From NCBI GenBank assembly GCA_965224755.1, contig OZ245061.1:2604001-2668000 (forward strand): 64,000 nt of DNA. Direction: 5' to 3'. Under the pieces are notes generated by a model, which was not told the origin of the DNA, searched no databases, and worked only from the letters and a program-made list of their open reading frames with translations. This stretch comes from Hellea sp965224755. GTDB taxonomy: Bacteria > Pseudomonadota > Alphaproteobacteria > Caulobacterales > Maricaulaceae. This document shows, piece after piece, positions 1-8,415 of the stretch. Made by a program: the position numbers and the translations under genes. How positions within the stretch are numbered: the stretch's first letter is position 1; each line of letters starts with the position of its first letter.

Positions 1-892
1 TACCGGATTTATCTTTTTCCCAAACGCCTAGAAATTTATAGTCAAATTCCGGCGTGTTAAAGTTGACGAAATGGGTTTCATTTTCTGTGCCGCCAAAACG
101 GGCATGTTCGTCGCGGTAAAACAAAGCCAAACCGAGATTGTCCTTATTCTCGCTTTGTCGTCCATAGCTGGCGATATAACGCCACGGGCCGGAACTGGAG
201 CGCAATAATGGCACCTCTTTATGCGCAACGATGCCAGTCGTGAGAGGCAGCGCTCCCGTCATTGTTCTAACATGAACGCTGGTCAGCGGGCTTCCCGCCG
301 CCATTGAATAATTGACGCTAAGGTTTGCCAAGGCGGTTTCATAAGACACGCCTTCATAAATAACTGTAAAGCCGGACGCGCTGGGCTTGCGGGGATTAAC
401 AGAGTTTGATTTTGACTCGTTTATACTGACCCGCATAGCGTCCACCTTGCCAAGCTCCACGGGCGCACCATCTTGTAATAGACCAATGCCGCCAATACCG
501 CGGCTGGGACCGACATGCAGTATATCCATGCCCCAAGGCGCGAGCTTATGATAAGAACCGCTGGTCTCATCAATATTTGTAAGGGCGGGTGCGGGCTGTT
601 GTTTGCCAAACATATCAATGGCTGTGCGCCCGTCCAGAAACAGGCGGTAGCCGACATAGTCATTTTCCCAGCCAATGCCTTCATAGGGAAATATACCGTC
701 ATGGATTTTGTGGGTTTGCGGAACGGTTAAGCCTTGAACCTCAAGATAAGGCGCCGCGTTGTCTTTGCGGATACGCAGATCAATCATGGCTGATGGTTCC
801 TGCGCATTCGGGGCCTGCGTCTGCCCGTCATTACGGCATGCTCCGAGTTGCATGAAGAGACAAATGGCGACAAAGATAATGGCGGTTTTCAT
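1..892 (-). CDS. DUF4861-family secreted lipoprotein (3' end outside window)
   Basis: An open frame reads from ATG at 892 off the left edge, giving 297 residues with no stop. The N-terminus is a lipoprotein signal with the lipobox LGAC near residue 19. Motifs HDGIFPYEGIGWENDY and YRLFLDGRTAIDMFGK are typical of DUF4861, a family often found beside GH88/GH105 unsaturated glucuronyl hydrolases; its biochemical role is not established. It follows kduI by 19 bases and is the last visible gene of a minus-strand operon starting with gap. A role in uronate-containing glycan breakdown is inferred from context only. The C-terminus cannot be judged. Confidence 0.8.
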   Translation of the reverse strand, partial: MKTAIIFVAICLFMQLGACRNDGQTQAPNAQEPSAMIDLRIRKDNAAPYLEVQGLTVPQTHKIHDGIFPYEGIGWENDYVGYRLFLDGRTAIDMFGKQQPAPALTNIDETSGSYHKLAPWGMDILHVGPSRGIGGIGLLQDGAPVELGKVDAMRVSINESKSNSVNPRKPSASGFTVIYEGVSYETALANLSVNYSMAAGSPLTSVHVRTMTGALPLTTGIVAHKEVPLLRSSSGPWRYIASYGRQSENKDNLGLALFYRDEHARFGGTENETHFVNFNTPEFDYKFLGVWEKDKSG

Positions 893-911
893 AAATGACC
901 CTTAACTTGGG

Positions 912-1742
912 TTAGCCCAAATCGTCCGGCCCTAGATGGTCCATGTCGTCAAATTCTTGATTTTCGCCGCCCATGCACCAGATAAATGTATAAGCAGATG
1001 TTCCCGCGCCGCAATGCATCGACCATGTCGGGGACAATGCGGCCTCTTCATTGCGCAAGACTATAGGGCGCATATTATCGGCTTCGCCCATAAAGTGAAA
1101 TACGCGCGCGTCTTCCGGCATGTCGAAATAAAGATAATATTCCGAGCGGCGTTTATGAGTGTGCGGCGGAAATGTATTCCAGACATTACCCTCTTCGAGC
1201 ATGGTGAAGCCCATGACGATCTGGCAGGTCTCAACAATGCCCGGACGAATGGGTTGATAAATAACCCGTTTATTGCTGGTTTTAGTGTCGCCCATCTTAA
1301 GTTGATTAGCTTTATCTTTTGGAATCAAAGTCGTGGGGTAGGCTTTGTGGGCCGGGTAGCTGACGAAATAATATTTTGCCGGATTAGCTTTATCATCGCT
1401 GGCAAAGGCAACATCCTTGCTGCCGCGCCCGATATAAAGACTGTCAAATTTTGCCAGTTTCATTGCGTTGCCATCAACGGTGATTGTGCCTGCCCCGCCA
1501 ATATTAATCACGCCGATTTCGCGGCGCTGGGCGAAATAATCACAGGCCAGTTCTTTATGTGTCGGCAGAGCCAAAACCTTGCTAACCGGAACCGCAGAGC
1601 CGACCACGCCGCGGTCAATATCCGAATAGGTCAAAGGCACGGCGTCTGGTTCAAAAAGATTTGTCAGTGCGAAGCTGTCTTTAAGTTCTGAATTGGTCAT
1701 TGTTTTATAGCGAACAATGTCGGCTGAATAACGCATTTCCAT
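912..1742 (-). CDS. kduI: 5-keto-4-deoxyuronate isomerase KduI
   Basis: 276 residues, the normal KduI length. The enzyme isomerises 4-deoxy-L-threo-5-hexosulose uronate, made from unsaturated uronates, to 3-deoxy-D-glycero-2,5-hexodiulosonate in the cytoplasm. The C-terminal half carries the cupin metal-binding signature: HTHKRRSE supplies two His and the Glu, and the later WSMHCGAG supplies the last His. The ending ENQEFDDMDHLGP matches E. coli KduI closely. ATG at 1742 has AAGGA about 13 bases upstream; a second ATG two codons in is possible. It lies in the gap-GH105-EEP-kduI-DUF4861 operon. The next enzyme, KduD, is not in the window, so the product must be reduced by an enzyme encoded elsewhere. 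Confidence 0.95.
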   Translation of the reverse strand: MEMRYSADIVRYKTMTNSELKDSFALTNLFEPDAVPLTYSDIDRGVVGSAVPVSKVLALPTHKELACDYFAQRREIGVINIGGAGTITVDGNAMKLAKFDSLYIGRGSKDVAFASDDKANPAKYYFVSYPAHKAYPTTLIPKDKANQLKMGDTKTSNKRVIYQPIRPGIVETCQIVMGFTMLEEGNVWNTFPPHTHKRRSEYYLYFDMPEDARVFHFMGEADNMRPIVLRNEEAALSPTWSMHCGAGTSAYTFIWCMGGENQEFDDMDHLGPDDLG

Positions 1743-1827
1743 GATGATATTTAGATCCTTGTAATGAGGCGTAGGGCGTAAGTTATATAAAAATACGGGT
1801 AAGTCTATTGGAGAGCTGCCTAAATCA

Positions 1828-2673
1828 TCACTTCAAACTCAGTTCGGCTAAAACCGGAAAGTGATCTGAGGGATATTGCGGGGCTGTTTCATCATAGAGC
1901 GTGTTGTGAGTTTTTACTGTGAAACCTGATGATTTTGATAGCATAATATAGTCAATTCTGCGGCTGGCATGATCGATTGGCTGAAAAGCATTGAATGTAG
2001 CTTTGGGGCCGTTTGGGGCCTCTATTGATATATCTTCGCTATCATCCATTTTTTCTTTTAGTTTTGTTATCAAAGGGTCATCGGGTTCGACATTAAAATC
2101 GCCCATAAATATAACCGGAATACTGCCCGTGTTTATCTCTTCGATTTTATTTACAATCATGACAATCCCGTTGCGGCGTGCCAACTCGCCAATATGATCC
2201 AGATGGGTATTAAACACCCATATTTTTTGGCCGGTTTTTATATGGGTGAACAGGCCATAGGTACAAATTCGCGGAAAAGCGGCGTCCCAGCTCATTGACT
2301 TTTCATCCGGTGTTTTTGAGAGCCAAAACGTATGGTCATGCGCAACTGAGAATATGGCGCGGTTATAAAAAATAGCGCTATATTCGCCGCTATGACCGCC
2401 GTCTCTACCATGGCCGATATAGTTATGGCCCTGCATTTTTTTAGCGATAAAATCCATCTGGCCGGGCATGGCCTCTTGCACGCCAAATATATCGGGCGCG
2501 TGGTCTTGTAACTGCGCGCTCAATAAGTCCTTGCGGTGCGGCCATGCATTATCGCCGTCAACCGCAATATCAAGGCGGATATTATAGGTCATGACTGAAA
2601 AATCTGATTGGTTTTGACACGCCGTAAGAAAGACTAAAAACCCGATGAATAATATGCGAAGATTACGGGGCAT
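1828..2673 (-). CDS. Secreted endonuclease/exonuclease/phosphatase-fold lipoprotein
   Basis: About 281 residues from ATG at 2673, which overlaps the end of the upstream GH105-like gene by 11 bases; an ATG at 2688 would give five more residues. A hydrophobic N-terminus ends in the lipobox LTAC. EEP-family motifs appear in order: MTYNIRLD, GVQEA, NTHLDH, MGDFNVEPDD, RRIDYIM and a C-terminal SDHFPV, so the metal-binding and catalytic residues are complete. This superfamily includes DNases, sphingomyelinases and sugar or lipid phosphatases. The cell-surface location and operon suggest hydrolysis of a phosphodiester or phosphate ester, or extracellular DNA, during nutrient scavenging. The substrate cannot be read from sequence. 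Confidence 0.85.
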   Translation of the reverse strand: MPRNLRILFIGFLVFLTACQNQSDFSVMTYNIRLDIAVDGDNAWPHRKDLLSAQLQDHAPDIFGVQEAMPGQMDFIAKKMQGHNYIGHGRDGGHSGEYSAIFYNRAIFSVAHDHTFWLSKTPDEKSMSWDAAFPRICTYGLFTHIKTGQKIWVFNTHLDHIGELARRNGIVMIVNKIEEINTGSIPVIFMGDFNVEPDDPLITKLKEKMDDSEDISIEAPNGPKATFNAFQPIDHASRRIDYIMLSKSSGFTVKTHNTLYDETAPQYPSDHFPVLAELSLK

Positions 2674-3847
2674 GTTCGCCTTTCTCAATCATTTCAGACG
2701 CCATCAGCAGGAACGCACCCGCGCCGTAAATTTGCGAGTCTTCCCGCGCGGTTGATTTTGGGTCTTTGCCGACCTGCTGTATCCAGCCAAGCTTACCATC
2801 AGCATCAACCGCATCTGTCATTGCGGCCCATACCTTTGCCGTAGCGGCTTCATAGTCTGTCCCGTGCAAAGCATTATTATTTAATCCCCAAGCAAGGCCA
2901 AATCCGATAAGGCCGGTGCCGCTAGTTTCGGGGTTTGTGAAGAGTTCCGGATCGTGCAGCGAGGTCGGCCAATAGCCGTCTTCGCGTTGCACAGCGATGA
3001 GCGCGGCGGCCATGTCTTCAAATATGTCGAGAAAATAGCCCCTCTGCGGATGATTTGCGGGCAGAGCTTCGATGAAACGCGCCAGCCCGGCAAAAACCCA
3101 GCCATTACCTCGGCTCCAAAACACTTTTTTGCCGCTATGCGTGCGCTTGTCAAAATAGCGGCTATCGCGGAAAAACAAATGGGTTTCCGGATCGAATAAA
3201 TAATCAATCGTCGCTTTGGCCTCTTCTGCCGCGTAATTGATGTATTTTTTATCACCGCTCATCCGGCTCATTTCGGCCCAGGCCGGCGGGCCCATAAACA
3301 GCGCATCAGCCCAGCACCAACGCCGCTGACATCCCCCTTCTGAAATCGAACCTTGTACAAATTCAAGACTGTTATCAGCGCGGTTTTCAAGAATGGCATC
3401 AAAGTCTTTCAAAACATGACGCAGCAATCTCGGGTCGCCAATACGGCCTGCGGCGCGGCCATATACGGCGGCAATGGCTTGGTCATCTGCGTGCCAAGAC
3501 TGGCGCCCCAGATCAAAGCCATTGCCGCGCGACATACGCTCTAGTTCTGCAAATAGGTCTTGATCATTTGTCGCCCGGGCGAAGCGGTCTAGGCCAATGT
3601 AAAATGAGGCTTTGATCCAGCCGCGCGTATATTCGCTATCGCTGCGAAATGTTGGCAAATAGGAAAGATCGTCAAAGGCAGCAAGCTGCCAAGCCGCAAC
3701 GGCTTGGCCATAATTTTGCGGCGTGTCCAGCGCGGAGCTTTGCACGGAGGGCGCTGTTTGAGGCGCGCTTGACCGACAAGCCGAAACCGCAAAAACAAAT
3801 GCGAAGGCTGTTACCAAGAGGCCTGCTATAGTGTGATAATTTGTCAC
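2663..3847 (-). CDS. GH105/GH88-type unsaturated glucuronyl hydrolase, lipoprotein
   Basis: 394 residues starting at GTG 3847 behind an AGAGG box. The lipobox is VSAC near residue 24. The (alpha/alpha)6-barrel family is shown by HADDQ, CWADALFMGPPAWAE with the presumed catalytic Asp, FWSRGNGWV, DGYWPTSLHDP and ETSGTGL. GH105 and GH88 enzymes hydrate and release delta-4,5-unsaturated uronate from the non-reducing end of oligosaccharides made by polysaccharide lyases. The product opens to the KduI substrate, and kduI lies two genes downstream. No lyase is encoded in the window. The WCWADALFM block favours GH105 over GH88, though the split is not certain. The gene starts 24 bases after gap. Confidence 0.9.
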   Translation of the reverse strand: MTNYHTIAGLLVTAFAFVFAVSACRSSAPQTAPSVQSSALDTPQNYGQAVAAWQLAAFDDLSYLPTFRSDSEYTRGWIKASFYIGLDRFARATNDQDLFAELERMSRGNGFDLGRQSWHADDQAIAAVYGRAAGRIGDPRLLRHVLKDFDAILENRADNSLEFVQGSISEGGCQRRWCWADALFMGPPAWAEMSRMSGDKKYINYAAEEAKATIDYLFDPETHLFFRDSRYFDKRTHSGKKVFWSRGNGWVFAGLARFIEALPANHPQRGYFLDIFEDMAAALIAVQREDGYWPTSLHDPELFTNPETSGTGLIGFGLAWGLNNNALHGTDYEAATAKVWAAMTDAVDADGKLGWIQQVGKDPKSTAREDSQIYGAGAFLLMASEMIEKGEHAP

Positions 3848-3871
3848 TTATACCTCTTAAAAGATTGCGGC

Positions 3872-4879
3872 CTAATTAAATGTATTCATCACCTTGGCGG
3901 TGTCGATCATACGGCAGGAGAAGCCCCACTCATTATCATACCATGAAAACACCCGGATCATATTATCCGGGGTGACAAATACTTGCTCGGGTACAAATGA
4001 CGTCGAATGCGGGTTATGGTTGATATCGATCGAGACGACTTTATCTTCCACATAGGCCATAACCCCCTTGAGCGGCCCGTCGGCCATGATCTTAAATGCA
4101 CGCCGCACTTCATCCGCGCTTGCGGCTGTTTCAACAGAAACGGTCAAGTCAACAGCCGAGACATTTGGTGTTGGTACACGCAGGCTCATCCCGTCGAGTT
4201 TGCCTTTAAGGTGCGGCATAACCTTGCCGATAGCTTTGGCGGCGCCTGTCGTTGTTGGGATCATAGACATGGCGGCAGTGCGGCCGCGATAGGCATCTTT
4301 GTGGATCCCGTCCACTAAGTTTTGCCCGCCCGTATAGGCGTGTATAGTTGTCATAATGCCGCTTTTAATGCCGAAAGCTTTGTCCAAAGTATAGACCAGC
4401 GGCGCTAAGGCATTAGTGGTACACGAGGCATTGGATACCACATAATCATCAGCAGTGATTTCATCATGATTGATACCGTAAACGATGGTTTTTGTATCGT
4501 CTTTAGCCGGAGCAGAAAGTAGAATCCGCTTCGCCCCGGCGGTTAAATGTTTGCCGCCAAGTTCTCGCGACAGAAAAAAACCGGTGCATTCCATTACAAT
4601 GTCGATGTCTAATTCTTTCCACGGCAGGTTTTCCGGGTCACGTTCTTTATAAGTAGGAATGGATTGGCCATTGATAATAATGCTCTCATCCCCGGACGAA
4701 ATATCAGCAGCAAATGTGCCGTGGACACTATCGTATTTTAACAAATGTGCGAGGCGGTCTGCGCGCGCGAGATCGTTAATCGCGACTATTTCTATGTCCG
4801 TGTCATTATGTTCGATTGCTGCGCGCAGGACCAACCGGCCAATGCGCCCAAACCCGTTTATCGCTACTTTTATTGGCAT
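3872..4879 (-). CDS. gap: Glyceraldehyde-3-phosphate dehydrogenase, type I
   Basis: 335 residues from ATG 4879, chosen because GAGGG lies 5-7 bases upstream; an ATG at 4891 falls within that ribosome-binding site. NGFGRIGR forms the dinucleotide fold, the residues around Asp36 (INDL) fit NAD preference, and ASCTTN holds the catalytic Cys at about 153. It oxidises glyceraldehyde 3-phosphate from the Entner-Doudoroff aldolase. It heads an operon with uronate genes and is divergent from the LacI-type regulator; the palindrome between them overlaps its -35 box. This makes it look like a pathway-dedicated rather than housekeeping copy. Confidence 0.96.
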   Translation of the reverse strand: MPIKVAINGFGRIGRLVLRAAIEHNDTDIEIVAINDLARADRLAHLLKYDSVHGTFAADISSGDESIIINGQSIPTYKERDPENLPWKELDIDIVMECTGFFLSRELGGKHLTAGAKRILLSAPAKDDTKTIVYGINHDEITADDYVVSNASCTTNALAPLVYTLDKAFGIKSGIMTTIHAYTGGQNLVDGIHKDAYRGRTAAMSMIPTTTGAAKAIGKVMPHLKGKLDGMSLRVPTPNVSAVDLTVSVETAASADEVRRAFKIMADGPLKGVMAYVEDKVVSIDINHNPHSTSFVPEQVFVTPDNMIRVFSWYDNEWGFSCRMIDTAKVMNTFN

Positions 4880-4908
4880 AACAGCCCTCATTATTATTTC
4901 ACTGTGTT

Positions 4909-4936
4909 GTTATAGATCATATGACAGCGCTGTCAA
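4909..4936 (-). promoter_or_regulatory. gap promoter with perfect LacI-type operator
   Basis: On the minus strand TTGACA (4936-4931) and TATAAC (4914-4909) are separated by 16 bases. The perfect 14-bp palindrome TGACAGCGCTGTCA at 4922-4935 overlaps the -35 box. Related palindromes occur at 6145, 16232 and 20892. It lies between gap and the lacI-type gene, so it probably controls both. Binding by the neighbouring LacI protein is inferred. Confidence 0.8.
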
Positions 4937-5098
4937 TTATGCTTATGCATCTATACCCGCGAGAATGGGAGTTCTATGGTTGATTTAGCAAAATTCTTGT
5001 GGATTTCACAGTGTTGTTTTTTTTGCATAAGAACTGCCTTTTACACACTTCCTCTTGACCTAGGCGCTAAGTAATTCCATTCACAAATAAAAAATATT

Positions 5099-6133
5099 AT
5101 GAACGATAACATAAATATGAAAAAAGCAACGATTGAAGACATTGCAAAGGCGGCAGGCGTTTCTATAAAAACGGTCTCGCGGGTGTTCAACCATGAACCT
5201 AATGTACGTGATGTCACGCGTGATAGAGTGCGGGCCGCTGCCAAAGAGATGAATTACCGTCCTAATGTGGCGGCGCGGGGTCTTGCGTCCAACAAGTCTT
5301 TTGTGATCGTACATTTTCATGACAATCCGAACCCGGACTACCTTGGGCGCGTTCATCAAGGTTTTCATAAAGTTTGCCGCGCCAATGGCTATTTTGCTGT
5401 GATGGAACCGCTTCCCGCTTCAAAAGCCAGTTATGCGAGCCAAGTTCAAGATTATATCATAGAATTTGCCATTGACGGTATTCTCCTCACCCCGCCTTTG
5501 AGCGATGATAAGGCTCTGATTGCCAGCCTTGATGATAGCAATATACCTTATGTGCGCGTGTCGCCATATTACAAACCGAAACATTCATCACACACATTTG
5601 TAGACGATAAAAAAGCAGCAGGCCTAATGACCCAGCATTTGATCGATTTAGGACATAATAAAATTGCCTTCATTTTAGGACATCCTCATCACGGTGCGTC
5701 CAAAGCCAGGCGCAACGGGTTTTTGCAGGCCTTAAAGAACGCTAAAATTAATCCAAAAACTTGCCCGATTGTACAAGGGGATTTTTCCTTTCACAGCGGA
5801 TATAAAGCCAGCGAGAAGTTGATGAAACTTAAACGTCGTCCCAGCGCTATATTTGCCGCAAATGATGATATGGCTGCGGGCGCCATGGTGGCGGCGCTCA
5901 AGGCGGGCCTTGATATTCCGGGCGACATTTCAATTGTCGGCTATGACGGCTCAAGGGTTGGAGAAATCATGTGGCCTGCCCTTACCACTATCCGCCAGCC
6001 TATTCGCGGGCTAGCCGAAAAGGCAACAGAATTGCTTCTCAAGCATATCCGGCAGCCCGATACGGCTATCACAAGCGAGCAATTACCTGTAAGTTTAATC
6101 AGCCGTGCTTCCAGCGCTGAGTTCAAGGCCTGA
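5099..6133 (+). CDS. LacI-family transcriptional regulator of the sugar locus
   Basis: 344 residues, or 338 if translation starts at the ATG at 5117; neither start has a clear Shine-Dalgarno. The first 60 residues are a LacI helix-turn-helix (TIEDIAKAAGVSIKTVSRVF) with the hinge YRPNVAARGLAS. The rest is a periplasmic-binding-protein-like effector domain with FAANDDMAAGA and GYDGSRVGE. The gene lies between the gap operon and the zwf operon, and palindromes of identical half-sites flank it at 4922 and 6145. It most likely represses the Entner-Doudoroff and glycan genes until a sugar intermediate releases it. KDPG, KDG and a glucose derivative are all plausible ligands. Confidence 0.93.
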   Translation: MNDNINMKKATIEDIAKAAGVSIKTVSRVFNHEPNVRDVTRDRVRAAAKEMNYRPNVAARGLASNKSFVIVHFHDNPNPDYLGRVHQGFHKVCRANGYFAVMEPLPASKASYASQVQDYIIEFAIDGILLTPPLSDDKALIASLDDSNIPYVRVSPYYKPKHSSHTFVDDKKAAGLMTQHLIDLGHNKIAFILGHPHHGASKARRNGFLQALKNAKINPKTCPIVQGDFSFHSGYKASEKLMKLKRRPSAIFAANDDMAAGAMVAALKAGLDIPGDISIVGYDGSRVGEIMWPALTTIRQPIRGLAEKATELLLKHIRQPDTAITSEQLPVSLISRASSAEFKA

Positions 6134-6143
6134 CCCACACTTA

Positions 6144-6171
6144 TTGACAGCGTTGTCAATCATGTTATATT
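6144..6171 (+). promoter_or_regulatory. zwf operon promoter with LacI-type operator
   Basis: TTGACA at 6144-6149 and TATATT at 6166-6171 are separated by 16 bases. TGACAGCGTTGTCA at 6145-6158 differs from the perfect operator at 4922 by one base and overlaps the -35 box. It lies between the LacI-type gene and zwf. Confidence 0.78.
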
Positions 6172-6232
6172 AGCAAAAATATAAATGAAAACACATTAGT
6201 CACATCGAAAGATGAGTGATTAAAGGGACGGT

Positions 6233-7702
6233 ATGGCAAAGTTTATTCCAGTGCAGCCGTTTGACATTGTCATTTTTGGCGGCACAGGTGACTTGTCGCG
6301 GCGCAAGTTGTTGCCCGCCTTGTTCCACCGGTTCTTAGACGGACAGATCGCAGATACGGCGCGCATTATTGGTGCGGCGCGCTCTAAAATGGATCAAGAA
6401 GGTTTTATAAAAATAGCTAAGAAAGCCTGTTTTGAGGCTTCCGAAGACTGGCAAGAGGCCAAGTGGAAATCATTCGCCAAATTGCTTTACTATATTTCAA
6501 TAGACACAACAGCCATGGATGCAAATTGGGCTGAGTTGAAAGCCTTGTTAAACACCGACAATCTTCCCGTAATTTATTATATGGCGACGACTCCGCTTAT
6601 CTATGTGGCGACGTGCCAGGCTTTAGGCCGCGCGGGGCTTAACACGGCAAACGCCCGGCTTGTACTTGAAAAACCTATCGGAACCGACCTACAATCTGCT
6701 CGCGCTATCAATGACGGTGTTGGCGCCGTATTTCCGGAAAACTCTATTTTTCGTATTGACCATTATTTGGGGAAAGAGACCGTGCAAAACCTAATGGTGC
6801 TCAGATTTGGCAATACTTTGTTTGAGCCCTTATGGTCGCACCACAATGTTGATCATGTGCAAATCACGGTTGCTGAAAGCATAGGCCTTGAGGGACGTGC
6901 CGATTATTATGACCGCTCTGGAGCCGTTAGGGATATGGTTCAAAATCACATTCTGCAGCTACTCTGTCTTACGGCTATGGAGCCGCCAAATTCTTTGGAC
7001 GGTGATGATGTGCGCACCGAAAAAATTAAGGTTCTCAAAGCCCTGAAGGGGTTTGAGGCGCAAACAGTAAAATCAAATACGGTGCGCGCGCAATATATCG
7101 CTGGCATGGACGGGGACGAGCCTGTCAAATCATATCTGGATACATTGGCCAGCGGCGTAAAAGCCAGCAGCACAGAAACCTTCGTGGCCATAAAAACGGA
7201 GATAGAAAACTGGCGCTGGGCCGGGGTTCCGTTTTATTTGCGTACGGGCAAACGTATGGCGAACCGCCATAGCGAGATTATCATCCAGTTCAAACCAACG
7301 CCGCATAATTTATTTGGCGCGTCTAATAATGAAGCCAACCGCCTTGTTATTCGCTTGCAGCCCGATGAAGGCGTGCGCCTGTTTATGCAAATCAAGGAAC
7401 CGGGGCCCGGAGGTTTGCGGATTAAATCTCTGCCGCTCAACCTGTCCTATGCCGAAAACTTTTCCATTCGTTACCCCGATGCCTATGAAAGATTATTGAT
7501 GGATATCGTTAGGGGCAATCTGGCGCTATTTATGCGCCGCGACGAAGTCGAAGCGGCGTGGACTTGGGTTGATAATCTTCTAGCAAGCTGGCGGGAGGGT
7601 GATCAACCTATGGAAACATATGCAGCAGGCACGCAAGGCCCAATGGGGTCGGCCGTATTGATGGACAGAGACGGCCGAGCTTGGCGGGGGGGCGAGGTAT
7701 GA
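6233..7702 (+). CDS. zwf: Glucose-6-phosphate 1-dehydrogenase
   Basis: 489 residues, the usual length. It oxidises glucose 6-phosphate to 6-phosphogluconolactone. The NADP-binding motif GGTGDLSRRKLLPAL starts near residue 16, EKPIG holds a substrate-binding Lys, and RIDHYLGKETVQN is the active-site signature with the catalytic His. First gene of zwf-pgl-edd-glk-eda, in which most junctions overlap by a few bases, implying one transcript and coupled translation. The LacI-type operator overlaps its promoter, which points to sugar-inducible rather than constitutive expression. Confidence 0.97.
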   Translation: MAKFIPVQPFDIVIFGGTGDLSRRKLLPALFHRFLDGQIADTARIIGAARSKMDQEGFIKIAKKACFEASEDWQEAKWKSFAKLLYYISIDTTAMDANWAELKALLNTDNLPVIYYMATTPLIYVATCQALGRAGLNTANARLVLEKPIGTDLQSARAINDGVGAVFPENSIFRIDHYLGKETVQNLMVLRFGNTLFEPLWSHHNVDHVQITVAESIGLEGRADYYDRSGAVRDMVQNHILQLLCLTAMEPPNSLDGDDVRTEKIKVLKALKGFEAQTVKSNTVRAQYIAGMDGDEPVKSYLDTLASGVKASSTETFVAIKTEIENWRWAGVPFYLRTGKRMANRHSEIIIQFKPTPHNLFGASNNEANRLVIRLQPDEGVRLFMQIKEPGPGGLRIKSLPLNLSYAENFSIRYPDAYERLLMDIVRGNLALFMRRDEVEAAWTWVDNLLASWREGDQPMETYAAGTQGPMGSAVLMDRDGRAWRGGEV

Positions 7703-8409
7703 TGCCGCTGAATCTTAGAACATTAAAAAACAAAACCGATCTAGTTGACCTCGCCGCGACAATTATTGCTAGCCGCCTGCAAGATGACATCAATATTGCC
7801 GGCACAGCCAGCTTATTGGTCTCCGGCGGCTCCACCCCTGGCCCCGTCTATGGAAAACTCGCAGAGACCGCCATGCCCTGGGATAAAGTAAAAGTTGGGC
7901 TGGTGGATGAACGCTGGGTGGGCGAGAAAGATACAGGCTCAAATGCAGCCTTTATTCGTAGAACTTTACTTCAGGGACTTGCAGCAAAGGCTGATTTCAT
8001 CTCTATGAAAACGCCACATAAAAGCGCAATTGCAGGGCAAGCTACAGTCGAAAAACTCTACCAAAAAATACCGCAACCTTATAGCGCAGCCGTGCTGGGC
8101 ATGGGCGCGGATGGCCACACAGCCTCGTGGTTTCCGCAAGCGGGTGGTTTGGAATTAGCTCTTAGCCCCAGCAATAAAAAAATTGTTCAAGCTATCACTG
8201 CAAACCCTAGTGACGTGACAGGTGCATATCTAGAACGCATGAGTATAACCCGCTCAGCACTCAACAAATGCAAACTTGTTTTATTGTTAATCACGGGCAT
8301 GGAAAAATATGACGTTTTCCAAATGGCGTTAACGAAGCAGCCTAATTTACCCGTTCGTGCTGCGTTAGATGCTTTAGGCGACCGCCTCATAGTGTTATGG
8401 GCGCCGTAG
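7699..8409 (+). CDS. pgl: 6-phosphogluconolactonase
   Basis: 236 residues from ATG 7699, which overlaps the zwf stop as ATGA; a run of G at 7686-7692 provides the ribosome-binding site. ATG 7702 is an alternative. The glucosamine-6-phosphate isomerase-like fold shows LLVSGGSTPGPVY, GLVDERWV and GMGADGHTASWFP, the last being the family signature with catalytic Asp and His. It hydrolyses 6-phosphogluconolactone between Zwf and Edd. The gene is short and less conserved than its neighbours, as is normal for the family. Confidence 0.93.
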   Translation: MMPLNLRTLKNKTDLVDLAATIIASRLQDDINIAGTASLLVSGGSTPGPVYGKLAETAMPWDKVKVGLVDERWVGEKDTGSNAAFIRRTLLQGLAAKADFISMKTPHKSAIAGQATVEKLYQKIPQPYSAAVLGMGADGHTASWFPQAGGLELALSPSNKKIVQAITANPSDVTGAYLERMSITRSALNKCKLVLLLITGMEKYDVFQMALTKQPNLPVRAALDALGDRLIVLWAP

Positions 8410-8415
8410 GTTGAC

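Noticed and set aside
936..1691. Long open frame on the plus strand opposite kduI
   Set aside because: It lies fully antisense to a well-supported gene, has no ribosome-binding site or recognisable domain, and follows the codon pattern of the opposite strand.
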